A stretch of DNA of 64,000 nt from Nostoc sp. CHAB 5844 (lineage in GTDB: Bacteria; Cyanobacteriota; Cyanobacteriia; Cyanobacteriales; Nostocaceae): contig NZ_JAIVFW010000027.1 of the NCBI RefSeq assembly GCF_020829595.1, positions 28,729 to 92,728 on the forward strand, given 5' to 3'. Positions 7,958-16,844 of this stretch are shown here, in pieces. Every line of letters begins with the position of its first letter. Position 1 is the stretch's first letter. The position numbers and the translations under genes are program-made. Under the pieces are notes generated by a model. The model was given only the letters and a program-made list of their open reading frames with translations. It was not told the origin of the DNA and did not search any database.

Positions 7958-8758
7958 TCACACTCTACCCTGACAAAATTCATCCACCCACGAAGCTAAA
8001 CTACGGGCATTAGTGCTAGGAAATGGTTTAGATTTACTAGGTGGGTTTTGTTGTGGCAACTTTTCTAGTGGTTTGGCATTGGGAGAAATTTTAGTAGTCA
8101 CAGTCAATGATGGTAAGGTTTTCGCTTGAGTTGCTACCGCTGTCTGGCGAGAAGCTACAACGGTTCTGGGTATTAATTTGCCATGATTGGGAACTTCCAG
8201 CGCCAATGCTATGGTTTTACCATTGCTAGGAACTGTTGCAGTCAGGGTTAAAGATGATATTGATTTGTCTTGGCGTAATGTACCAGAGGTTGGTATTTTG
8301 GCATTAGTAGCAACTGCAAATGCTGGTAAAGGTTTGTGTGCCTGTGGTAAATTTGAGGCGCTTTCGGTATATTGTGTTGTATCTGGAGACTGAGGCACAA
8401 TTTCAGTTGCCACTAAGGGCGATCGCACAGGTTTTTCCTCAATCAGCTCATTCTGACTCTGGTTTATAGCCGAAGTATCATCTGAATTTATCAAACGTAA
8501 TTCATCATCAGGATTGAAGTTTAACCCCAAAGCTGTGACTATCGCATCAGGATTATTGTTCAGATCGATCATAAAAGCCAGCATCTGCTCAAACTCTGGT
8601 TCTAGAACAGATAAAGTCGCCAAAATAAAGCCAGATGATGGTCGTCGTAGGCCATTATAATTTCCCCAAACTCGCATTTTTACTAGCCAGGGACGATTTT
8701 GTTTATAGTAACCCAGCCACTTCATTTTCAATGATTGACGTAGCTGCTGAATATTCAT
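7958..8758 (-). CDS. DUF5331 domain-containing cyanobacterial protein
   Basis: Protein of unknown function restricted, as far as known, to cyanobacteria. Residues 1-90 form the conserved part (MNIQQLRQSLKMKWLGYYKQ, then VWGNYNGLRRPSSGFILATL and NPDAIVTALGLNFNPDDEL). It is followed by a long low-complexity Ser/Thr/Pro/Lys region and a short conserved tail ARSLASWVDEFCQG. The ATG at 8756-8758 is preferred to the upstream one at 8782 because it coincides with the start of conservation. No signal peptide or membrane segment is seen. The linker makes total length variable. Function cannot be assigned from neighbours. Confidence 0.75.
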   Translation of the reverse strand: MNIQQLRQSLKMKWLGYYKQNRPWLVKMRVWGNYNGLRRPSSGFILATLSVLEPEFEQMLAFMIDLNNNPDAIVTALGLNFNPDDELRLINSDDTSAINQSQNELIEEKPVRSPLVATEIVPQSPDTTQYTESASNLPQAHKPLPAFAVATNAKIPTSGTLRQDKSISSLTLTATVPSNGKTIALALEVPNHGKLIPRTVVASRQTAVATQAKTLPSLTVTTKISPNAKPLEKLPQQNPPSKSKPFPSTNARSLASWVDEFCQGRV

Positions 8759-8997
8759 TGGATGCCTCTCTTGAGTCAACAATAGTGCAGACCTGGTTGT
8801 TTTGAATAAAAAGAACTGAGAACTCAGCAGCCAGAATTCAGAATCATTATTATGGTTAACTATGCTTGCTTAATTCTGAATTTATGAAATGTGTATCGCT
8901 CTTTCAAGGCGAAGTCAAAACAAAAGTTTTGTTCTTTAAACACACTCCATCATTTGTATGAGGAGTAATTCTAAATTCTGACTTCTTTATTCTGAAT

Positions 8998-9330
8998 TTA
9001 TTCCTGGGGATGAAACCGATAATAAAGCATTTGTTTGACTCTTTCACCACATAGTAGATGCTGTTCTACCAAGCGAGGTATTTCATTTGGTTGAACACCG
9101 CTATACCAGACCATCTCAGGCAGAACCAGCACCATTGGCCCGTTACCACATTGTCCCAAACAGCCACTAGCTGTTACAGTCACATCAGGGACTGGCAAAT
9201 TTTTCAAAGCTTCTAAAACCTTAGCCGCACCTTGCTTTTTACAAGTGCGATTTTGGCATACCCGCACACACTTCTGGGTAGATACTTGGCCACTGATTGC
9301 TGAGTTTGATGGTTGAGTTAAGTTTGTCAT
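8998..9330 (-). CDS. Thioredoxin-like [2Fe-2S] ferredoxin-domain protein
   Basis: Small (110 residues) iron-sulfur protein of the thioredoxin-like ferredoxin family, related to the NuoE/HoxE C-terminal fold. The four likely cluster ligands are in CQNRTC (residues 25-30, a CX4C pair) and CLGQCGNGP (a CX3C pair about residue 58). An additional Cys at residue 21 precedes them. The pattern and size fit soluble electron carriers common in cyanobacteria. The start lies in a heptamer TCATTTG repeat and lacks a clear ribosome site; the first 15 residues are not conserved-looking, so translation could begin a little later. It is divergent in function from cysK downstream; no operon is evident. Confidence 0.85.
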   Translation of the reverse strand: MTNLTQPSNSAISGQVSTQKCVRVCQNRTCKKQGAAKVLEALKNLPVPDVTVTASGCLGQCGNGPMVLVLPEMVWYSGVQPNEIPRLVEQHLLCGERVKQMLYYRFHPQE

Positions 9331-9470
9331 TTGTCATTTGTCAATGGTCATTTGTCAAAAGGCAGCAGGCTAAAGAAGAAAATTTCATGCTTCAAATTTC
9401 ATACTTCATAGTTTTTCTCCTCTGCGAACTTTCAAAACAATGGACTATTGACCATTGACTATTGACTGAC
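9329..9470. repeat. Heptamer repeats between the [2Fe-2S] gene and cysK
   Basis: Copies of TCATTTG/GTCATTT run from 9329 to 9358 and TTGACCA/ATTGACT variants from 9440 to 9468, separated by TTCAAATTTCATACTTCAT. They fill the 140-base gap and belong to the short tandem repeat class seen elsewhere in the window. Confidence 0.6.
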
Positions 9471-10450
9471 TAATCTACTGATAAACCTTTAGAGGCAAGC
9501 CAATCACGGTTGAATATGCGTGATTGATAACGGGAACCACTATCGCAAAGGATAGTGACAATGGTATGTCCAGGGCCTAATTGCTTTGCCAAAGCAACAG
9601 CCGCCGCCACATTAATACCTGTCGAGCCACCCATAAACAGGCCATCTTTCCGTAGCAATTGGTAAACGACGCGCAAAGCTTCTGTGTCATCTATTTGGAT
9701 GGCATCATCAGCAGGTGCGCCTTCCATATTTGCTGTGATTCGACTGTTACCAATGCCTTCAGTAATAGAATTACCTTCTAGATGAATTTCACCAGTTTTG
9801 ATATAGCTATAAAGTCCACTACCTAGAGGGTCGGCAACAACACATTTAATCGCCGGATTTTTTGATTTCAGGTACAACGCCACACCAGCAAAGGTTCCAC
9901 CTGTACCAGTGGCGGCTACCCATCCGTCTATTTTACCATCTGTCTGTGTCCAAATTTCTGGGCCTGTGGTTTCGTAGTGAGCGTGACGATTAGCTAAATT
10001 ATCAAACTGATTGGCCCAAATAGCGTTGTCTAACTCAGCGGCGATTCTACCAGATAACTTGACGTAGTTATTTGGATCTTTATAAGGAACAGCCGGGACA
10101 GGACGAACTTCGGCTCCTAGTGCTGTCAGCGCATCGATTTTTTCTTGAGACTGGGTATTAGGAATGATGATGAGGCATTTGTAGCCTTTGGCGTTACAAA
10201 TATGTGCCAGTCCAATACCAGTGTTACCGGCGGTTCCTTCCACTACAGTACCACCGGGTTTGAGTAAACCTTTTTCTTCCGCATCTTGGATGATATACAG
10301 TGCGGCTCGGTCTTTGACAGAACCACCAGGGTTGAGATACTCTGCTTTAGCTAGGATTTCGCATCCTGTTTCTTCACTAAAACTATTTAAGCGAATTAGA
10401 GGTGTATTACCGACAGCGCCAATGAAACCGTTTTTAATGTCCATTTTCAA
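9470..10450 (-). CDS. cysK: Cysteine synthase A (O-acetylserine sulfhydrylase)
   Basis: PLP enzyme that makes cysteine from O-acetylserine and sulfide. The PLP lysine is in GGSVKDRAA (Lys46). The phosphate-binding Gly loop is TGTGGTFAG, the substrate loop is [11 protein letters not shown], and the C-terminal CDSGSRY motif also fits. Length 326 is usual. The second ATG at 10444 (MDIKNGFIG) is an equally plausible start. The [16 protein letters not shown] and IWANQFDN segments suggest the CysK/CBS-like subgroup common in cyanobacteria, so a cystathionine beta-synthase-like activity cannot be excluded. It is monocistronic by spacing. Confidence 0.93.
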   Translation of the reverse strand: MKMDIKNGFIGAVGNTPLIRLNSFSEETGCEILAKAEYLNPGGSVKDRAALYIIQDAEEKGLLKPGGTVVEGTAGNTGIGLAHICNAKGYKCLIIIPNTQSQEKIDALTALGAEVRPVPAVPYKDPNNYVKLSGRIAAELDNAIWANQFDNLANRHAHYETTGPEIWTQTDGKIDGWVAATGTGGTFAGVALYLKSKNPAIKCVVADPLGSGLYSYIKTGEIHLEGNSITEGIGNSRITANMEGAPADDAIQIDDTEALRVVYQLLRKDGLFMGGSTGINVAAAVALAKQLGPGHTIVTILCDSGSRYQSRIFNRDWLASKGLSVD

Positions 10451-10531
10451 TCTTCTTGAATTCTTGCCTATAAAAATTTTGGCTTATAGCGGTTGTATGA
10501 TTTACGGTTTCTGTATAGATTTTCTGCTAAA

Positions 10532-10681
10532 TCAATAGGAAGTTTTAACTCTGGGCAATAGATAGCGCTTAAGAATAATAGTATTGTTTCGATTTTCTCG
10601 TTGATAGGGAATCCGAATTATTACAAAGACGATACCAACTACAAAAATAATCTTGAAAGTTAGTGAACTCATCTGACTCAT
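10532..10681 (-). CDS. Short membrane ORF resembling the N-terminus of an isoprenylcysteine methyltransferase-like protein
   Basis: A 49-codon frame with one clear membrane segment (FKIIFVVGIVFVIIRIPYQ) followed by a basic stretch QRENRNNTIILKRYLLPR. An AGGAG ribosome site is ideally placed for the internal ATG at 10672 (MSSLTFK), so that is the more likely start. The segment IRIPYQRENRNNT recalls the N-terminus of cyanobacterial isoprenylcysteine carboxyl methyltransferase-like membrane proteins. Those are several times longer, so this may be a truncated remnant or a genuine small protein. Recognition is from memory of the family and tentative. Confidence 0.45.
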   Translation of the reverse strand: MSQMSSLTFKIIFVVGIVFVIIRIPYQRENRNNTIILKRYLLPRVKTSY

Positions 10682-10765
10682 CTCCTGTCACGACCTAAAG
10701 AGTTGTTACTAATCTTCAATACCTAGTATTATTGTTTTCCTCAATTACAACTCAAAAGATAATTA

Positions 10766-11350
10766 CTACCAAATCTTACTTAAATTCAAAATAAACCCTG
10801 GTAATACAGGCTCACCGCTTACAGTCATGGGATTTTCTAAAGTTTCTCCAGGCACACCAGGACGATAAATATATACTCGGCGATGCTTGCGGTCAATGAG
10901 CCAACCTAGTTGTATTCCAGGCTCTCTCATGTATTCTGCCATCTTTTCTTGCAATGGCTTGAGGTTGTCAGAAGGAGATCTGAGTTCAATAATAAAATCT
11001 GGGCAGATAGGCGCAAATTTTTGTTTTTGTTCAAGAGTCAAAGTATCCCAGCGTTCTAATTTTATCCAAGACCCATCAGGAGAGCGTTCTGCACCTGTGG
11101 ACAATTTAAACCCCGTACTTGAGTCAAAACAAATACCTGTACCATCTTGTTCTGACCAAACGTATAACTGACCACCTATGTTAAAGTTACGATTACCTGT
11201 TTCTGAACCAGTGGGGGGCATAATTGATATCTCTCCAAATTGATTTCGCTCAATGCGTAAGTCACGATTAATCTGACAGAATTCAAAAAACTGTTCGTCT
11301 GTCATCTGCATTGACGGTGGAATTCGCACTACTAAAGGCGATGAAAGCAT
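10766..11350 (-). CDS. Uma2 family (DUF820) PD-(D/E)XK nuclease-fold protein
   Basis: Member of the Uma2 family, greatly expanded in cyanobacteria; the fold is that of PD-(D/E)XK endonucleases but no cellular role is established. The core is PDFIIELRSPSDNLKPLQEK with the acidic/Glu pair expected at the active site, and LGWLIDRKHRRVYIYRPG follows. The ATG at 11348-11350 (MLSSPLVVRIPPSM) is chosen because it has an AGGAG site directly upstream and matches the starts of the three paralogues at 23647-25437. An upstream in-frame start at 11410 gives a basic N-terminal tail of unlikely reality. It is clearly the same subfamily as those three genes, 12 kb away. Confidence 0.88.
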   Translation of the reverse strand: MLSSPLVVRIPPSMQMTDEQFFEFCQINRDLRIERNQFGEISIMPPTGSETGNRNFNIGGQLYVWSEQDGTGICFDSSTGFKLSTGAERSPDGSWIKLERWDTLTLEQKQKFAPICPDFIIELRSPSDNLKPLQEKMAEYMREPGIQLGWLIDRKHRRVYIYRPGVPGETLENPMTVSGEPVLPGFILNLSKIW

Positions 11351-11732
11351 AGTAATTTTCTCCTGAGTTGCAGCCTCAGCGCTCAACTTTATTTTTTTAT
11401 TTTCACGCAAACCATCATTGTAGGGAGGAACATTTATAAGCCTCCCATGTCATTTACATTTAATTATTTAAGTAAAAAATACTACTAAATATAAGTCAAG
11501 TATAAAAGCCTCATTATTATATTTACCTGAAATTTCTGGAATAGTAATGGATTTTGTGGAATCTAAATTCCAACTTGAGTTTCACAAGCGATGCCTACGG
11601 CAACGTCAAGAGCGATCGCCTTCAAAGCCGTAAATTTACTGGAGTTTATAAACTTTTTCGTAAGTTAAAATACACAGTAACTAACTTTTGAGTGCCGATA
11701 TCATTTCTTTGTTCTCAACGGAGTAAACACTG
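11351..11732. other. Non-coding gap upstream of the dynamin cluster
   Basis: This 382-base AT-rich stretch lies between divergent genes and so should hold promoters for both the Uma2 gene and the 11733 operon. A HIP1 site is at about 11612-11619 in a locally GC-richer block. A GGAG ribosome site precedes the ATG at 11733. No gene, terminator or repeat could be supported. Confidence 0.5.
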
Positions 11733-12059
11733 ATGAAATCTGAAGAAGAGCGCCGTCAAGAACTAGAACAGCGAGAACGTCTATTGCGCGAAAGAGAAGT
11801 TGAATTGAGACTTCGAGAAATAGAAGCTGACGTTCATAATTCTCAAGCACCTTTTCATCAAACGGTAAAGCATCAGCCAGAAAATTCTCAAAAACCTTGG
11901 GTAAAAAAAGCTATCCTCGCCGGAAAGCTATTTGCTTTGGGTGTCGCGGCGCTGGTTGCTGTCAGAATAGCCTCAGCAATTGCTGGCGTAATTATTCTTG
12001 CAGCACTGGTATGGATGTCTTACAAACTATTTTTTGAATCACCAAGCAAGAATCCGTAA
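11733..12059 (+). CDS. Small coiled-coil membrane protein preceding the dynamin gene
   Basis: Protein of 108 residues not recognised as a named family. Residues 1-36 are almost entirely charged (ERRQELEQRERLLREREVEL) and should form an amphipathic coiled coil. A polar linker follows, then two hydrophobic stretches (about 59-77 and 80-100) that make a membrane hairpin or one long segment with a cytoplasmic tail. A GGAG site precedes the ATG. It lies 16 bases upstream of the BDLP1-like dynamin, so the two are probably cotranscribed, and a role as membrane adaptor for the GTPase is a reasonable inference. No direct evidence of that is in the sequence. Confidence 0.72.
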   Translation: MKSEEERRQELEQRERLLREREVELRLREIEADVHNSQAPFHQTVKHQPENSQKPWVKKAILAGKLFALGVAALVAVRIASAIAGVIILAALVWMSYKLFFESPSKNP

Positions 12060-12075
12060 TTAGGGTGTTATTTTC

Positions 12076-14157
12076 ATGAGTAATCAAGTACTAACTGACC
12101 AATTTCTTAAAGATTTAGAGCGGGTAGCCCAAGTACGTTCAGATATGTCTATATATTTGAATAATTTGGCTGAGACAATCACAAAAGCAGAGTTGGCTGG
12201 AGACTCGTCATCAGGAAAGCTGAGTTTAGAACGCAATATTGAAGATATTACATTAGCGAGTAAAAATCTCCGTCAAGGTGTGTTTCGCCTTTTAGTATTA
12301 GGCGATATGAAGCGTGGTAAAAGTACATTTTTAAATGCTTTAATTGGGGAAAATCTTTTACCGAGTGATGTTAATCCTTGTACTGCCGTCTTAACAATTT
12401 TACGCTACGGCCCAGAAAAGAAAGTAACCATTCATTTTAATGATGGTAAAAGTCCGCAGCAGCTAGATTTTCCAAGTTTTAAGTATAAATATACCATTGA
12501 CCCAACAGAAGCGAAAAAATTAGAGCAGGAGCAAAAACAAGCGTTTCCTGATGTTGATTATGCAGTCGTTGAGTATCCTTTAGCGTTACTCGAAAAAGGA
12601 ATTGAAATTGTTGATAGTCCTGGATTGAACGATACAGAAGCACGAAATGAATTATCTTTAGGTTATGTGAATAATTGTCATGCAATTTTATTTGTGATGA
12701 GAGCTTCGCAACCTTGTACTTTAGGTGAAAGACGTTATTTAGAAAATTACATTAAAGGTCGGGGCTTATCTGTTTTCTTTTTAATTAACGCTTGGGATCA
12801 AGTAAAAGAATCATTAATTGATCCCGATGATACAGAAGAATTGCAAGCAGCGGAAGATAGACTTCGACAAGTATTTAAAGCAAATTTAGCTGATTATTGT
12901 TATGTAGACGGTCAAGATATTTATGATGAGCGCGTGTTTGAGATTTCATCAATACAAGCACTCAGGCGACGGTTAAAAAATCCCCAAGCTGATTTGAGTG
13001 GAACTGGCTTTCCTGAGTTTATGGGAGCTATTAATACTTTTCTTACCAGAGAACGGGCGATCGCAGAACTCCGTCAAGTTAGAACTTTAGCCAGACAAGC
13101 CTGTAACCATACCCGCGAAGCCATAGACAGACGCATACCTTTACTCGACCAAGATGTAGAAGAACTCAAAAAACGCATTGAGTCAGTAGAACCAGAGTTT
13201 AACAAACTCACTGGTATTCGTGATCAATTTCAAAAAGAAATCATCAACACCAGAGATACCCAAGCACGCGCAATATCAGAATCATTTCGCAGCTATGTTT
13301 TAAACTTAGGTAATACCTTTGAAAGCGATTTCTTGCGCTATCAACCAGAATTAAATCTGTTAGATTTTCTCAGCAGTGGTAAACGCGAAGCCTTTAATAC
13401 TGCACTACAAAAAGCCTTTGAACAATATATCACTGATAAATCGGCAGCTTGGACTTTAACTGCTGAGAAAGAGATTGATGCAGCATTTAAAAAACTATCT
13501 TGTAGCGCTGCACAATATGGAGCATCCTACAACAAAATCACAGACGAAATCACCGAAAAACTCACAGGTCAAAAAGTCAACGTTAACGCTACTACTTCCA
13601 CAGAAAATGATAACTCTCCAGGCTGGGCAAAATGGGCAATGGGATTATTATCTTTAACTAAAGGAAATTTAGCTGGAGTCGCATTAGCTGGTGCAGGATT
13701 TGATTGGAAAAATATCCTGCTCAATTACTTTACTGTAATTGGTATAGGTGGCGTAATTACAGCAGTTACAGGCGTTCTACTAGGGCCAATTGGTTTTGCA
13801 TTACTCGGCTTAGGCGTAGGATTTTTACAAGCAGACCAAGCACGTAAAGAGTTAGTTAAAACTGCCAAAAAAGAGTTAGTTAGATACTTACCACAAATCG
13901 CTCACGAGCAATCACAAACTGTATATAATGCAGTCAAAGAATGTTTTGACACTTACGAAAAAGAAGTAAGTCAACGAATTAACGATGATATTACTTCTCG
14001 TAAATCTGAGTTAGATAATTTAGTCAAGCAAAAAGAAACACGTGAAATCAATCGAGAAAGCGAGTTAAAACGATTAAAAACCTTACAAGAAGATGTCATA
14101 GCGCAATTGCAAAAAATTGAAGCTTCCTATAGTAGTCTGCTCGCTTACTATAGTTGA
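12076..14157 (+). CDS. Bacterial dynamin-like protein, BDLP1 type
   Basis: Large membrane-remodelling GTPase, closely like the crystallised Nostoc punctiforme BDLP1 in length (693 residues here) and in sequence as remembered. The G1 loop GDMKRGKST is at residues 76-84 with the catalytic Lys at 82. G3 is IVDSPGLND (about 177-185) and a G4-like NAWDQ follows. Long helical stalk segments flank a paddle at about 570-610, the hydrophobic stretch ILLNYFTVIGIGGV through ALLGLGVGFLQ, which inserts into lipid. The family tubulates membranes in a nucleotide-dependent way. The gene follows the coiled-coil protein by 16 bases, and a second dynamin lies downstream after a 399-base repeat-bearing gap. An in vivo role is not settled for this family. 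Confidence 0.95.
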   Translation: MSNQVLTDQFLKDLERVAQVRSDMSIYLNNLAETITKAELAGDSSSGKLSLERNIEDITLASKNLRQGVFRLLVLGDMKRGKSTFLNALIGENLLPSDVNPCTAVLTILRYGPEKKVTIHFNDGKSPQQLDFPSFKYKYTIDPTEAKKLEQEQKQAFPDVDYAVVEYPLALLEKGIEIVDSPGLNDTEARNELSLGYVNNCHAILFVMRASQPCTLGERRYLENYIKGRGLSVFFLINAWDQVKESLIDPDDTEELQAAEDRLRQVFKANLADYCYVDGQDIYDERVFEISSIQALRRRLKNPQADLSGTGFPEFMGAINTFLTRERAIAELRQVRTLARQACNHTREAIDRRIPLLDQDVEELKKRIESVEPEFNKLTGIRDQFQKEIINTRDTQARAISESFRSYVLNLGNTFESDFLRYQPELNLLDFLSSGKREAFNTALQKAFEQYITDKSAAWTLTAEKEIDAAFKKLSCSAAQYGASYNKITDEITEKLTGQKVNVNATTSTENDNSPGWAKWAMGLLSLTKGNLAGVALAGAGFDWKNILLNYFTVIGIGGVITAVTGVLLGPIGFALLGLGVGFLQADQARKELVKTAKKELVRYLPQIAHEQSQTVYNAVKECFDTYEKEVSQRINDDITSRKSELDNLVKQKETREINRESELKRLKTLQEDVIAQLQKIEASYSSLLAYYS

Positions 14158-14299
14158 GTTAAAAAATAACCGCAGATAAATTATTTATGTTTATCTGCGT
14201 TCATCTGTTTTTAACTATAGTTAAAATATAAAAACTAGGCGCAGATATAGCAGTCCTAAATCATTCATGAAAACCTCTCTTAATTCTTGTCTCTGTGTC

Positions 14300-14500
14300 G
14301 CGCCAGTTACTTCAAGTCGGGAAACCATGCGCGGCAGTTCCGTGACTGTCGGCAATCGCTCATGGGGGAAACCCCCAAGACCGCGTTGCCTCACCACGGT
14401 GCTGTCTCCCCAACGCACTGCCGACGCTCCTACGTCGAAGATCGCTACGCTAACACCACGGCACTGTCTCCCTAACGCACTGGCTTCTCTGCGTCTCTGC
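14300..14500. repeat. GC-rich mosaic repeat, copy 1
   Basis: Within the 399-base gap between the two dynamin genes lies a GC-rich block unlike its surroundings. Positions 14351-14462 match 46670-46780 almost base for base (one difference seen, CATGGGG against CATAGGG). The preceding stretch GGGAAACCATGCGCGGCAG also recurs at 46496. It is followed by TCTCTGCGTCTCTGCGGTTTG, a common dispersed motif. Open frames on both strands (14221-14532 and others) are products of the repeat. Its insertion separates two genes that probably once formed one operon. Confidence 0.75.
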
Positions 14501-14556
14501 GGTTTGTTAAACAAATAATTTTGATAACTCATTGAGGATTGCTATATAAGGAAAAT

Positions 14557-16785
14557 ATGTCACACCAGGATGAAAAATACAAAAATTTAGCAGATTCTCT
14601 CAAGTCGACATCTAAATTATTAAACTTAGAACTTACATCGCAACTTAGTCAAGATGTATCTGCACTTTACAATTATCTAACTAACCCTAACTTTAGAATT
14701 GCGGTATTTGGCCCTTTTAATCATGGTAAGTCTACCTTACTGAATGCCATATTAGGAACGCGCACTTTACCAATTGATTTGATTCCGACAACAGGCGCAG
14801 CAATTACTGTTAAGTATGGTAGTAATGTCCGGACTCGCATCATGTTGGCAGATGGTACAGAAGTCTACCGGAATGGCACAGAAATTTTACAGCAATTTGC
14901 CATTCTTGATGGCAACAGACAGATGCGGAAAGATGTGGTGTCTGTCGAAGTATTTTGTCCTCATACTTTTTTAGAAACTGGTGTAGAGTTTCTTGATTTA
15001 CCAGGTACAAATGATAGAGATGAACAAGATAATTTAGTAAGAGAACAACTATTAGGTGCAGATTTAGTTGTGCAATTACTAGATGCACGCAAGTTAATGA
15101 CATTGGGTGAGAGAGAAAACTTGCGAGATTGGTTATTAGATAGGGGAATTAAAACCGTTATTTTTGTTGCTAATTTTCTGAACTTACTTGAGCCAGAGGA
15201 GCAAAAGCAAGTTCAAAATCGCCTGTTGTTTGTAGCAGAAAGTTTTCGCGCCGAATTACCTGCGGGTTTTAGCAATTTATATCGGGTTGATGCTTTACCC
15301 GCTTTAAGGGCTAGATTACAAGGAGATGTAGCCGCTGCAAACAGTAGTGGTTTAGTGGCGTTTGAAACTGCTTTGCAAAATATTGTGGGTATTTTACAAC
15401 AAAATCGTGGCGGTGTCAGGTTGCCGAGAGTGCAGGCGATCGCATCTCAACTCCAGCAAGCATTAAAATCTAAAATTGACCCTATTTATACTGAAATTCA
15501 AACATATACTGACAAACAAAACGCTAAAATTGAAATTAAACAAAAAGCCGTTAATTTAATTCAAACAGGTTTTAATAAAAGTATTTCTGAGTTATGTGAC
15601 TGGTTAAGTTTATCCAAACTTTTAGCAAAATATCAAGCTGATGCGGCAGTTGCCTTAGCAGAAAACAACTTTAAAACTTGGCAAACAAATACTCTAAAAA
15701 AAGACCTCACTCAGTTGCAACTAGCTGTAGTCAAATGGTTGTATCAAGCTTATGAATTTTTCCAAGCAGAACGACCAGAAGATTTATTCGTACCATTTCC
15801 TAGCGAACCACGAATCACTTTACCTCCCAAGCCAGATAATACAGGTAACTTAAGTGAAACAGGTTCCATCGCACTTGGAAGCGGTATTGGTTGGGTTTTA
15901 GGCGGCCCTGTGGGTGCGGCTGTTGCTGGAAGTATTTCTTATTTATTAAACAAGAATATTCAACAGCAAGAAGAAAAATCAATAAACGAATCTTATCATC
16001 AACAAGTTGCTAAACTTTGCATAGATGCAACTGAAGATTATTTTTATCAGCTTAGTAACCAAAGTTTAGCTATTTTAGAAGAATATGATAAAAAATCTCG
16101 AAGAGTAATTCGTTTAGAAATAAGTCAAGAAACACCAGAAATATTGAGGAAGCACGAAGAATTGCAAGTCTTACAAAATGCTTTTAATCAATTACTGCGA
16201 GAGTTAGAACAAACCAAAATCCCTTCAAATTATCAACCTTATCTAGATATACCCAAGCCTAAAATTCCATCTACAGAACCTTCTCCTCAACAACAGAGAG
16301 TTTATCGCTACTCATTTAAAAATCAGCCAGAAAATACTACTAATAAAACTCAAACAAAAGTAGAACCACCACGCCAACAACTTTATTCGTCTCCGCCACC
16401 ACCGCCAAAAGCTGCGCCACCTTCCCCTAAACCAGAAGAGGTGGATGCAAAATTTTGTGCTTGGGAATTAGATGAAGAAATTGCCCAAATGAAAGCACAA
16501 ATGCGTTCTCCTGGTTATCAGAATGGGAAGCAGCAGACAAATCAAAATACACAAGTACCTAAACCACCCCAAAGCCAAACTGAAAAAGATAAAATTTCTC
16601 GCGCCTATCAGATTTTAGGAGTGCCACAAGATGCTGCTTTTGCTGATATTAAATATGCTTATAAAACTTTAGTCAAAAAATGGCATCCGGATTTGTATGT
16701 TAACCAACCTCAGATGCAAAAACAAGCGCAAGAAAAAATGCGTTTGTTTAATGAAGCTTATACAGTATTATCTAATAAAAATTAG
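14557..16785 (+). CDS. Dynamin-like GTPase with C-terminal DnaJ domain
   Basis: A second dynamin-family GTPase of 742 residues, paired with BDLP1. G1 is GPFNHGKST (residues 52-60), G3 is DLPGTNDRDEQD, and VANFLN fits the G4 position. Helical stalk segments follow, with a Gly-rich hydrophobic paddle-like stretch (GSGIGWVLGGPVGAAVAG, about 445-462). A Pro/Gln-rich linker (about 565-660) leads to a J domain of about 65 residues with the diagnostic HPD in KKWHPDLY. The J domain should recruit and stimulate an Hsp70, so the protein may couple membrane fission or fusion to chaperone action. The ATG at 14557 has AAGGA at 14548-14552 and is preferred to the TTG at 14539. The fusion architecture is unusual; both end domains are clear. 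Confidence 0.9.
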   Translation: MSHQDEKYKNLADSLKSTSKLLNLELTSQLSQDVSALYNYLTNPNFRIAVFGPFNHGKSTLLNAILGTRTLPIDLIPTTGAAITVKYGSNVRTRIMLADGTEVYRNGTEILQQFAILDGNRQMRKDVVSVEVFCPHTFLETGVEFLDLPGTNDRDEQDNLVREQLLGADLVVQLLDARKLMTLGERENLRDWLLDRGIKTVIFVANFLNLLEPEEQKQVQNRLLFVAESFRAELPAGFSNLYRVDALPALRARLQGDVAAANSSGLVAFETALQNIVGILQQNRGGVRLPRVQAIASQLQQALKSKIDPIYTEIQTYTDKQNAKIEIKQKAVNLIQTGFNKSISELCDWLSLSKLLAKYQADAAVALAENNFKTWQTNTLKKDLTQLQLAVVKWLYQAYEFFQAERPEDLFVPFPSEPRITLPPKPDNTGNLSETGSIALGSGIGWVLGGPVGAAVAGSISYLLNKNIQQQEEKSINESYHQQVAKLCIDATEDYFYQLSNQSLAILEEYDKKSRRVIRLEISQETPEILRKHEELQVLQNAFNQLLRELEQTKIPSNYQPYLDIPKPKIPSTEPSPQQQRVYRYSFKNQPENTTNKTQTKVEPPRQQLYSSPPPPPKAAPPSPKPEEVDAKFCAWELDEEIAQMKAQMRSPGYQNGKQQTNQNTQVPKPPQSQTEKDKISRAYQILGVPQDAAFADIKYAYKTLVKKWHPDLYVNQPQMQKQAQEKMRLFNEAYTVLSNKN

Positions 16786-16810
16786 GGGAAGAAAGAGTTT
16801 TTTAAGCTAC

Positions 16811-16833
16811 AAAAAAACCGGGGTTGACCCGGT
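16811..16833 (-). terminator. Rho-independent terminator of the VIT/vWA gene
   Basis: On the minus strand, 12 bases past the stop codon, ACCGGG-TCAAC-CCCGGT forms a 6-bp GC stem with 5-base loop followed by seven T. It lies in the convergent gap and, read on the plus strand, is preceded by seven A, so it may serve mainly the minus-strand gene. Confidence 0.8.
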
Positions 16834-16844
16834 ATAAACTTATA

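Noticed and set aside
11351..11410. N-terminal extension MRENKK of the Uma2 protein (also at 25438-25476)
   Set aside because: The real start has a good ribosome site at the conserved MLSS position; the extensions come from a shared upstream repeat with ACGCAAA.
14221..14532. Minus- and plus-strand frames in the gap between the dynamin genes
   Set aside because: They lie in the GC-rich mosaic repeat and similar frames appear at its second copy (46392-46838); no coding-like features.
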